From Carallia brachiata (Eukaryota; Streptophyta; Magnoliopsida; Malpighiales; Rhizophoraceae), in the NCBI GenBank assembly GCA_021464245.1, contig JADCRB010000043.1, positions 805,576 through 869,575 on the forward strand: a stretch of DNA of 64,000 nt. Direction: 5' to 3'. The translations under genes were made by a program, and so were the position numbers. How positions within the stretch are numbered: position 1 is the stretch's first letter; each line of letters begins with the position of its first letter. A model generated the notes under the pieces. It saw only the letters and a program-made list of their open reading frames with translations. It was not told the DNA's origin and did no database searches. Positions 51,181 to 61,163 of the stretch are shown here, in pieces.

Positions 51181-53398
51181 GGTCTTATCTAAATCAGTTT
51201 AGATTAGTCAGTACAATGAATTAGATATTAGGTAGTCTCAGACCAAAAAAAGAAAGAGTCGAACCATAAGATGCAAACAAGAGGGATAAGCTAAGTTCTC
51301 AATTTCTCATGTTATATTAATTAGATAACACGGTGAAACTTGAAAGTTAAACTTATAAGCGATTGAAACTCATGAACATTACAAGACAAGACAGGGCCTC
51401 ATGCTCATAAAGCAAGGCCATGTTGAAACAAACTCTGATTTAGTATTATACCATTACCAATAGGGCTACAATGCACGTGACTTTTTTTTTTTTCCTTTAG
51501 AGCGTAAAATCATATAGACTTGTCTGCCTTGGCACACGAAAGTGAGATGCGATTAATTGAAACGTTAGGGTCCATCATCTCAGCATCTTCACAGTTAAAC
51601 TTGCTGCAAGTGCCAAAGTGATGTTTGTTCGATCAAACAAGCAATTAATTGCTTATCAAACATATAATACAAGTGCACTTAGTTCAATAGTCCGAAAACA
51701 AAATCTATCAAAATAATGTAAACTATAATATTATTTTAGATTTCATACAAATAATAAATAACATGTAAATTCTTATATAATGTCATACGATGTATTCTTA
51801 TTTAATAATGATCTTTTTTTTTTTTTTGGTCATTATGGTTAAATTCGCTTGTTATCTAACAATTTATACCTATCCTAGAGACAGCTGGAAGGCAAAGCAA
51901 GAAGGCAACTTACCAAAACGGTTGACAAATGGCCGTTCTCCCAAAATCAATAGTTTTTCTTGGAAACATAGATATTTGAACAAGCGCATGGAAGTAGTCA
52001 GTTTTTTTTTTTTTAGAATACATGGAGTAGTTAGTTAGTGAGTTAGATATGTACCAAATTTCCAAATACTGTGAAAGAGATTTGATTGTAGGGTGTGATT
52101 GGTTAGTGAAAAATTGAATAGGTGAATGAAAAAAAAATGAAAAGAAAATATTACAGTAATAATGATATTATGATTGATAAAAAATAATGACTAGAGAGTT
52201 GTGAGAAAGAAAATAAATAGTAATTTGTGAGAGAAAAAGTAAAATAGTTATTTAGATTGATAGAAAATGAATAGAAAAGAAAAAGTATAAAATTTTAAAA
52301 TATTTTTTTCTTTTTTCTTTTCCTTAAAAAAATGTCAAACATGGCAGTAGTCAATTGTTGTCTCCCCCCCCCCCCCCTCTTCCTTTTGTTTGCCCTTTCT
52401 CTTCAGGAAATCGATATATTAATTAGTATGAGATGGAGGTGTGGCCTAGAGAATTTATAATTGAATGGTAAGGACCGTTGTTTCGTGTCAATTTTTTCTT
52501 CTTACATTCTTTTGAGCTGCCATTATTATTCTTTTAATGGTATGTAAATGAGTGTTTTTTTTTTTGTTAACGAAATTTCATATAGAGAAGTCATATGGGA
52601 AGAACAATTTTTTGAATATTCTTAAATCCAACAATATGAAAATTAACCTTTTGCGATTGTTTTATATTGCACAAGATGCGTAGAGGTCAAGAACATTTTC
52701 TGCGTTTCAATTGTACCGTTGAGTAAATTAATCAATGAAGTTAAAATAAGAATATAGAAATATACTGAAAAATAGTCCAGATCAATTTTAAATTTTTTTT
52801 TTTAATTTATTATGAGGTCCATTAAATTATGAGTTATACAACGAGATTACTCTCACTTCCCATAGAATCCATGTTTAGAATACAAATTAGAAGGGATCAA
52901 ACAAAAAAAAAGGCCCTGCCTGTGTTGTGGGTCCAGCCCATTTTCCGCACCGTTCCTAAAGTTGGACTCGAGGCGGGAAATTTAAAGGCTTAAAAATGGG
53001 GCGGAGAAATGCATGGGTTGATTAACTGGGCTCTGTAGCCTGAATTTCCTCTTAAGGCTCTTCGTCTGTATGAGCAGCGAAGAAAACCCATTCGCTGGCC
53101 CATCTTGTTCTCCAGCTGAACTTTGTAATTTATGGACCTTTGTTCATTTGAACCCCAAGCCTTGAGATTGCTTTGGACCCATAAGATAAAAATGAAGGTG
53201 CAGTGAAGCAGCCTTTAGCTGCAGTGCCCTCCAAATCAGATCGGAGGTTTGAATTTCAGATCTGTTATTCTCATATTTCTTTCTCTTACCAGTTATACAT
53301 CAGTTCTTTTAAGATTAAAAAAAAAAAATAAAAGGTGTAGAACTCTACCACAAGACCAAAAAAAGAAAAAAAAAAATTTGTTGCCCCTTCTCCCTCAT
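51181..53398. other. Intergenic DNA
   Basis: No supported gene. It includes a run of 14 C at 52364-52377 and a possible decayed MITE at about 52092-52345 beginning 'agggtgtgattggttagtga'. GC-richer sequence at 52915-53270 has no long or conserved open frame. Confidence 0.5.
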
Positions 53399-53406
53399 AT
53401 ATGGTT

Positions 53407-54050
53407 CAATGTTGTAAGAACCGGACCGGACATTGAACCGGAAAGTTTAGTGGTTCAAGATTCAACCGGTTCAACCGGTTTAACCGGTAATTGAACCGGT
53501 AAAACCGGTATTTAATATTAAATATATAAAAAAATATTTATATATATTATAAATCAAAATTTATATGTAAAATGTAATATTATAATACATATATATGTAT
53601 TATAATACTTACATTTATAAATTTAAAATATATGATTTAGAATTTATTATAGGATAGAATTAACAATTTAAAAAAGTGTTAATTTATAAGAAATATAAAA
53701 TAGTATGTGTCTTATATAAAACATTTGAGAAAATAATAAGTAAAAAAAAAAAAGATAACAATAAGTTATAAGTTGGTCTAGTGGTATGAGACTTACCTTT
53801 CATGTTGGAGGTCAAGGGTTCGAAAACTAAGTTCTACAAAGTTGAGTGAAATTTTTTGTTAATAATTAAAATGACCAACACGGTCAACTCGGGACCGGTT
53901 CACCGGTCCGACCGGTTGAACCGGTCCGTTGACCGGGTTTTGACCGGTCCGATTCCAAGCAAATTTAGGCTATAACCCGGACCGGACTTCTGACCGGTCA
54001 CCGGTCCGACCGGTTGAACCGGCCGGTCCGGTCCGGGTTTGACAACAATG
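53407..54050. mobile_element. hAT-type MITE, copy 3 (complete, 8-bp target duplication)
   Basis: A 644-bp element flanked by the perfect direct repeat ATATGGTT (53399-53406 and 54051-54058). Terminal inverted repeats of about 25 bp: 'caatgttgtaagaaccggac' at the left, 'gtccgggtttgacaacaatg' at the right, matching hAT ends (CA…TG). Both arms are packed with 'aaccggt' motifs. The interior matches copies at 14842 and 21103 ('aaaaccggtatttaatatta'). It is the best preserved copy and has no transposase. Confidence 0.9.
53770..53826 (+). other. tRNA-like Pol III promoter module inside the hAT MITE
   Basis: 'agttggtctagtggtatgag' contains a box A match (TGGTCTAGTGG), and 'aagggttcgaaaac' about 40 bases later contains a box B match (GGTTCGAAA). 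The spacing is right for tRNA-type internal promoters. There is no tRNA cloverleaf, so this is a SINE-like or tRNA-relic module rather than a tRNA gene. The other two copies of this MITE lack it. Confidence 0.5.
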
Positions 54051-54058
54051 ATATGGTT

Positions 54059-55314
54059 TTAATCTTCTCTCCAGACAAAGAAAAAAAAAAAATTGCGCTC
54101 GTTGAATCAATCAAAAATTGTGCTTGTTGAGTTGAACAAAACGTGAAGATCCCACAAATACCAGACCACCAATTAAAAAGCCTGAACTTGTCATTATCAA
54201 GTTCAATTCAAAGGGTAAAAACTCCGAAACAAACTTCACAGAAGAGGCCCTTTTCGCTCGCAATTCGTTTGTTCAACAGTATCCAGACCTTTCAACAGCT
54301 AATTAATTTTTTTTTCCCCTTTACTTTTTTTCTCTAAGGAAATACTTTAGTGATTAATAATTTAAATCTTTACGTTGAAGAATCTTGAAGTCTAATGATG
54401 TATGACATTCATAATAATATAAAATATTATTTTTATTGTGTAATTCACAATCAATTAATTAATTAATTTTTGATAAAAAAGAAAAAAAGAAAAAGAAAAA
54501 GAAAAAGTAAATCCTTCCTATTCTAAATGCACCGAAAAAACTCAACCATTCTTTCTTTCCTACCCACGCACTGTCTCCTTTCTTCCCCGATAACAAAACA
54601 AGCAAGTCAAGAACCTGCAACACCCAATGGAATTTCCATTAATGTACGGTGGAACAAAAATGAAAGAATTGCCTTCCTCGACCCAGAAAAGCGATCCTTT
54701 TCTTGCTGTCCTGTTCATTAGATCTACCTATGTCTTGCCCCATTTGCTTTCTGGGCCACTTCCTTATGATGCATATTGTTTAGCCCATGTGATTGTCATC
54801 TCAATTCCACTGGCCGGGAAATTAAACCCAGTCTTGAACCCACCAAGGACGAAGAGCGAACGCCACCGCCACAAGAAGTTATTGGCTGAGAACCTGGGCT
54901 TGCCCGGGTGGCAAGAGGCAGTGTGATTCTTGCCCACTGGAGGAGGTTCCAATTCCCACCAGTGTCTCATCATCCCCCATGTGGATGAGATCACTCTTAC
55001 TGCGTCAAACCATGTACCTATGCCGTCAGAGCTTTCCATCGGTTTACCAGTCCAATTGGCTGGTTAGGTTTCATAACTACGATTTTTCAAGGCATCGTTT
55101 ACTGGTCGACCTTCTCAGAGGTTTTTTTAAACACAATGTAACCGTATTCTAAAGAATCTCATGCTCAAATGACCGAGAACACAAGAAAGTCAACATGGTT
55201 ATCAACTCCATAAATATGACTCAAAGAAGATCAAAAGAACTCGATCAGCATTCACGCTGGCTTGGAACAATACGTTTACTTATTGCTTGTTTCATCCAAT
55301 CAACGTGAAAATGT
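54059..55314. other. Intergenic DNA and 3' flank of the deacylase gene
   Basis: No supported gene. The 54500-55060 part is unusually GC-rich for this window and has overlapping open frames on both strands (about 90-99 codons). None has a recognised domain. It may be a decayed gene fragment or part of a 3' UTR. Confidence 0.45.
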
Positions 55315-58300
55315 TCACAGCCGCTTGGGTTGATGGCGAGCACCAGCATAAAACCCTTGCATATAGGTTGTGTTCTTGAACATTGTCTGCAATGGAAGAC
55401 TCGGTCATAAACATAGGTATGATCATAATGATAATACAAGCAATGCTTTTTTCAAATATAAATGAAGGTAACTCACAGCAAGACTGTTCAGATCTAGGCC
55501 AAGACGCTTTACAATGCAGTCAGAAACTTTAGTTCCAAGATGTTCATCATGTTGCCTGATTGTATTGTCTGTAATCTGCATACACAAATGAAGCCCAGCA
55601 CAAAAATTCCTTTACATCGAGACTGAAGGAGAAATGTGGGAGCATGCTTACCTCTGAAAGTAACAAAGCTGATGCCTTTTCCAAAATCTCTTCCACAAAT
55701 TGTCCAACATCCGATACAGCACCTCGCTGATGTGCAGCATTGGCTGGCTTGTCTTTAGACTTGGATGCCCCATTGTCTTTACAATCTTGTGCAACGCCTG
55801 GTGGTTTGGTAGCTTTTACTGCATCATGAAAATAAATGTCAATATTTGGATAATGTGATAACATTCAAGACTAATCAGGAAATTATACAGATCCAGAAAC
55901 GCAATCAAATGGAATTATGCATTTAGAAGCTGTGTATTTGGCAGTGTTTTACGGGCCTTGAAGTTATTGTACTGTACATGTTTCTTCATGTCTAGGTGAG
56001 TTTTGTTTCTTTAAATTGTCAATAAGAATGCGTTTTTGCCAGCTGCAAGAAAAATAAGAGCTCTGCTATTTTGCTATGCACATAAAATTTGTAGTTGTAA
56101 AGATTTGCAACACTAGGAGATGTTTTACACAGGAACGATACAGGAAACTACCAGAAAAGGCTTGTTTTCACATACTTAAAGAAGAACTCAAAAACAAAAC
56201 AATGTGTATCCTAGAACAGTCGGCAGCCAAGAAAGGCGTGAACCCACATTGATATCAGGAATCAGCAGAAAATTGGAAAAATACATTTTGATACACCTGT
56301 GGCAGCTGTGAACTTCTCGTCAGAAATGGGATTTGCAGCAGGAACATGCAAAGGAGTTGCATTTTCTAGAGGATCTGACAGAGAAACAGAATCAGATGGA
56401 ACAAGAGCGGCTAGGTCAGGAGGGTGGTCCTTCCCTACTGGTGGATTAGCCTGCAAAACAAAACATGTTCCACATTCAGTTTGATGAATACTAGTCCATA
56501 GACTACAAAAAAACAACATAAGTTCAGACTACCTCCAGGTCAACATATGACGGATCCACCAGTGGGGTGGTCCTTCCCTACTGGTGCGTTACAATGACTT
56601 GAGAAACTTGTCAAGATCACAAAATAATATGCAAGACATTAGGTGCTTACATACTATAGGCTTTCCATATCTCTAATCTTTTCAATTTCTACTAAGGCTT
56701 ATGAGAATAAAATGACATCAAAAAGTAGGTAAAATTGCTGTTCTTGCACCAAACAAGTAATGCAAGTCCATCTTCTTTAAAGTAAACAAAACTGCAGCAT
56801 TGGAGTTAAACTCCTAATTTCTTTGGATCTGCTCCAATTTTTTGATGAAATTCAGAGTTGGACCACGCACAAAGACTTTGTTTCATGACAATAACTCATC
56901 CTCAATCATTTTATTCATATTTTCAACCTTGAAGGCTGCAAATTTCACGATGACTATTCTATCATGTCCACACACAAAATTTCAAGTACTTGAGATGAGA
57001 AATTAAGTGTAAAATATCACTATGGAGGTCACAATAATCAATAAATGATATGACTCATAGACTGAAAGTCAAAATTATGGACCATCTCTCATCTATGCGT
57101 TCTAGAGTTCTATCAATACAAAGATCAGTTAAGGATTTTTTCTTTAAAAAAAAAAAGCTGATCTTCGAATGTTGGAAAACCCATTTTTCAGGATTGTTGT
57201 AGATAATCTCCCTTGGTGGTTACCAAAACCATTAATCTTCAGAATATGGAGCCCGAAGACAGTACATAGGACCATTCAATATCAGCCAACACAACTGACG
57301 AACAGAGCATGTCTGAAAGTTATGCTTTGAAATGTAATTTTGTATAAGGATGGAATCAACGGAATTGCATACCACCACAACTGAATTACATAACACAGTA
57401 AAAAATTTCTGAAATTTAAGAAGTGAGAAGCTCAACAGGTTATGCAAAAGCAGGGGTGAAAAACACTGCCTGGAACAGGAAGTTTCAGATTACAAATTGA
57501 CATATCATTAGACAGTGGGTGGAAAAAGCAATGCTCCTGAGCTAAAAATCCCTTATCCAGCAAGAGTGAGACATGACTTCACAAAGGGAAGATATAAGCT
57601 AATTGATATTGAAATAAGATAACTGGATGGGAAACATTAAAAAAAAAAAATGCAAATAACTCAGCAGTAATGATGGAATTTGCCCAATCTTTTATTTTTC
57701 AGGCATCATAATATGATGCTTCTTTTCAAAACAGTAAAGAAATGCCTTAGAGCTGAAAGTGAATGGATATCGAAAGTGAGATATTCCTACAATCTTTTTG
57801 CAGCATTCATTATAATCATCATCTTTGACAAACAAAAACATTCGTCTGATAAGTTAACTGAACCTCCCTTTGAGGGCTTGAGGTGATGATAAGGTTTTTA
57901 ACAAAAAAATGTATAAATATTTTACGTTAAAAGTAAAAAAAGCTTGGGCATCAGTCAAGGACAAAAAATGATAGACATAATACAGTGCATACTGTGATGA
58001 CTCATTGATGAGTGCAAATGGAGTAACGCAACCCAAAGGAACCTAAGGTAAGCACAAAAATATCAGATGATAGACAACAAAAAGGTTTTATACCTTGAAT
58101 ATATCAATTGAAGAGAACATTGGATAATTAAGCCAGTCCATCAGTATGTAGATTACATCCAAAAATTCATTCATATTCAATCCTCTGTACTTTGCCACGC
58201 TAAGGAATGGTGAATATATAGATGAACCAGAGACCTCACCCAACAACTACTTTTGACAATGGTCAGATCATTGCCTTTGCAAGACACCCATAGATCCAAT

Positions 58301-59568
58301 TGCCTTCATGCACTAAAGACGAGAGAATAGATAGATAAAATAACAAGAAGCAAAGCAGACCAATTATAGTAGATCTAAGAGCTGAACAAAAACCCTGTTT
58401 GAAACGACAGGGACTTAACAACAAAACAGAATCCAACCATATACCTGAAGTATCTCACCTAATGCTTCTTCAGAAGCAATCCTTATGCCTCCTTTTCCCA
58501 AGCCAAGCATTTGAGATAAAACTGCTCATATTCAAAAGCACTAGTAACTTCCATGAACATCGAGGAAAGTGATAGAACTACTTGTTTCCAAATTCAAAGG
58601 TCATGCAAGCTCAAAACATAGCAAGCCTCTCGTGGCCATTTAAGTTCACAAATCTCATAGATAAGACTGAAGATATTTCACCTTTGAGATCCACTTTCGT
58701 ATCTTGTATAGCAGATACAATGTAGAACCTACTTTTCTTGTCCTGCATATCTAAGCAAATACGATAGGCGCAAAAAATTACAGTTTAAGAATGATCAACT
58801 AAATGCATTGCAATTGCAACCATCCTCGCACCTCACCTTGAAGAATAGATTTTTACTCAGTTCACCTCCCTTATCCCCAACATATTTTTCCGAAAAACAA
58901 GTTAAAAAAAAAAAAGAAGGTACAATCCTATATCGATAGATTACATTGATGCTGACATGCTATGGATGTAAAGGTACACCTCCATTTTTTTTTTTCTTCA
59001 AAACAAATTTACCTGGGCTTCAACAGTCAAGACAACAGGATGTTCATACTGGTAAAAATCAATTTGAAGCTCCTACAAAAGCTCAAACACACACACCACA
59101 AAAATTAGTTGCAATAATATAGAAAAAAACAAAGCTCTCTATCAATGAGTAAGCCATCCAACACATAATATTTCACCATTATCAACCTTTTTTTTTAAAG
59201 TTAGTTGACTCCGACTAGTACTCAAACTAGACCTTCAGCCTGACGTCGACTCAATTTTCATTGGCATTATCAACGAAATTCTAATCCAAAGCGTCAGCAA
59301 AGTTACAACATTGAGCAATTGATGTCCTCAAACCATTCCAATCCAACACGGCCAATACCCATCACCCATTACGCTAACTAACAAGCAAACCGTTAAACTA
59401 GAAATTGGTGCGAAACCCAGAAAACTCAATCGGGAGGGAATAATTTCGAGTAAACAGACGACTCAAAGGAACTTTCTTCTTGCCGAAATTTTTAGTCCAA
59501 AAAAAAAAGGAAAATTTTGAAGCTCGAACCTTCAAACGCGTAAGCAACTGGTTCTTTTTAAAACCCAT
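55315..59568 (-). CDS. YbaK/ProX-type aminoacyl-tRNA deacylase, twelve exons, one exon scrambled
   Basis: trans-Editing enzyme of the YbaK/prolyl-tRNA-synthetase-associated family, which hydrolyses mischarged aminoacyl-tRNA (typically Ala-tRNAPro); related to Arabidopsis At1g44835 (from memory). Exons, high to low: 59568-59530, 59072-59013, 58890-58837, 58742-58682, 58521-58445, 58042-57993, 57576-57494, about 56618-56533, 56450-56297, 55818-55652, 55575-55477, 55386-55315. All phases agree outside the eighth exon. Family blocks: MGFKKNQLLTRLKELQIDF, HPVVLTVEAQ, KGGELSKNLFFKDKK, FYIVSAIQDTKVDL, LGLGKGGIR, PLGCVTPFALINES, CFFHPLSNDMSI, then a plant C-terminal extension ending FYAGARHQPKRL. Oddities: the third exon lacks an AG acceptor (reads CG at 58892-58891), and the eighth carries a TAA at 56591-56589 and a copied piece of the ninth. 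Gene or recent pseudogene is unresolved. Confidence 0.85.
56422..56586. repeat. 22-bp direct repeat copied from exon 9 into exon 8
   Basis: The 22-bp sequence starting 'gggtggtccttccctactgg' occurs identically at 56422-56443 (inside exon 9) and 56565-56586 (inside exon 8). In exon 8 it is preceded by 'ccaccagt', which forms an inverted pair with 'actggtg'. It replaces the few codons expected between 'DKFLKS' and 'DPSYVDLE'. Confidence 0.85.
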
Positions 59569-60251
59569 ATCTCTCCCTTCTCCTTTTTCTTGGGGGATGG
59601 CAAAATTCTGCAACGGTCATCCTGGAATGGCCAGCAGCAGCCGACCAGCGAAGTAAGATTATACAACTGAGCACGCACAAGATTTGTGTATTCGGGTTTG
59701 GGTTATGGATTCGGGCTTGCTTATTCGGGTTCGGGTCATGCATTTAGGTTTCAGAGGTTTCTTGGCATGTCCAGCCCAAACATTTTTAAGCCGGGCTGCT
59801 GATTTGTGTCTGTGCAGTTTTTAATTTAGATTCTTCTATTGCCACCCCCAACCAACGTTCATTAATTCAAATGACAAAGAATTCAATTTTTAACTCGAGA
59901 CAAGTGAAAAGGATCCATCTATCTTTAACTAAAAGTTAGGGATTCGATTTTTGACTTTAGGTATAGAGCAGCCTTAAATCTTGAACCAACTGTCTCATCA
60001 TTCGAGGTGCCTGTAAATCAGCGAACGGATAGTTATTGTGATCGACGGTAGATACCCGGTCGAAGACAAAAAAAAAGAATTCAATTTTTTTTAAGCAAAA
60101 TTTTAGGTTTGAGCATTGTAAATAGATCAGATAAGTATTGAGAGAGTTTTATCCTCCTTATGAGTTCACTCAGTTCGCTTCGGGTTAATTGGGACCCCAA
60201 TAATTTCCAGATAGTCGTGTGTAAACAAATAATTAAAAAAAAAAAAAAAAA
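59569..60251. other. Deacylase promoter and flank of the LTR element
   Basis: A TATA-like TATAAT (minus strand, 59664-59659) lies about 90 bases upstream of the deacylase start. Four degenerate 'ttcgggtt'-type repeats occur at 59690-59740. A possible SINE fragment with box B-like 'agggattcgattttt' lies near 59937. No further gene is seen. Confidence 0.45.
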
Positions 60252-60942
60252 ATGGTTGGCAGCCGCCAAACCTTGAAGGTTGGCAGCTGCCAACCTCATT
60301 AACTACCACCAACCAAAAGGTTGGTGGCAGGCAGGGGGAGGCCTATAAATTGGCCTCCCCCCAATGAAATAAAGCAACCAGAAGAAGAAAGAAAAGAAAG
60401 AAAAAAAAAGAAGGCAGCGAAGCGCGTGCAAAAAAAAAAAAGAAAAGAAGAAAAAAAGAAAAGAAAAGAAGGCAGCCAGCAGCAGGCGGAAAAAAAAAAA
60501 AAAAAGAAGAAAAAAAAAAAAAAAAAAAAAAAAAAGAGAGATAGTAAAAAAAAAAAAATCAAAATATTAAATCCGGCTGGGATTAAGTCTCATACGGCCC
60601 TCAGCAAAATCCAGGCAACTCATCCGAGAACAAGTCCATTCGACCCTCGGTGAAATTAATCAGATCGATCAGCTGATCGAGTCTCTACGGTTCCTAAACG
60701 TAGTCAAAACATCCAAATCAGACACAGTTTCAGTCTATCCAGTTCAAGAAAAAGCGGTGGAAATTATTTCTGTCCAGATCAAGCTCGTGCAGCCCTTGAC
60801 GGAGTCAAAAAAGGAACACTAATCGGAGGATCTACGGAGATCGACCCCACGTAAATTTTCTTTTACTTTACAATTTTTATTTGTAATTTATTTTTGTATT
60901 TTCGAGTTTAATATTTTTAGGCTCGAAATTTACGCTTTACAA
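60252..60942 (+). repeat. 5' LTR of a Ty3/gypsy-type retrotransposon (borders approximate)
   Basis: Probable LTR starting with TG in 'tggttggcagc' and ending with CA in 'cgctttaca'. It has a TATA box (TATAAAT, 60344-60350) between inverted 'gggggaggcc' and 'ggcctccccc'. A long purine-rich leader (60370-60560) follows. The 3' LTR is outside the window, so the borders rest on the TG…CA ends and the adjacent primer site only. Confidence 0.6.
60344..60350 (+). promoter_or_regulatory. LTR TATA box
   Basis: TATAAAT flanked by an inverted pair 'gggggaggcc' / 'ggcctccccc', so it sits in the loop of a possible hairpin. It would direct the element's genomic transcript. Confidence 0.6.
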
Positions 60943-60947
60943 ATTTT

Positions 60948-60965
60948 TGGCACGCTCGGTGGGAC
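60948..60965 (+). other. Primer-binding site of the retrotransposon
   Basis: 'tggcacgctcggtgggac' begins with TGG, the complement of a tRNA CCA end, and lies a few bases after the inferred LTR end. This is the expected position and form for reverse-transcription priming. I have not assigned the tRNA. Confidence 0.6.
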
Positions 60966-60989
60966 ATCTTCACCTCCCATCTCTTGTTC

Positions 60990-61004
60990 CTAAAAAAAAA
61001 AAGA

Positions 61005-61058
<54 letters not shown>

Positions 61059-61140
61059 AAAAAAGTAAAAGTAAAAGTAAAAAAAAAAAGTAAAAAGTAA
61101 AAGTAAAAAGTAAAAAGTAAAAAAAAAAAAAAAAAAAAAT
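60990..61140 (+). repeat. Poly-A and 'gtaaaa' low-complexity tract
   Basis: About 150 bases almost entirely A with interspersed 'agtaaa' units, between the primer site and gag. Such runs are hard to sequence, so the true length is uncertain. Confidence 0.9.
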
Positions 61141-61163
61141 TTTACAGGTGTTCAGCACATCAA

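Noticed and set aside
53770..53826. tRNA gene
   Set aside because: Box A and box B fit, but no cloverleaf stems or acceptor stem can be drawn. Treated as a tRNA-like module.
54527..55039. Open frames of about 90-99 codons on both strands beside the deacylase gene
   Set aside because: No recognised residues and no compatible splice sites to the neighbouring gene. Kept only as a comment on GC content.
60299..60653. Lys- or Phe-rich frames in the LTR leader
   Set aside because: Pure translation of poly-purine tracts with no evidence of coding.
2164..61140. CRISPR-like arrays
   Set aside because: The tandem repeats here are microsatellites, minisatellites or two-copy duplications in nuclear plant DNA, with no spacer pattern.
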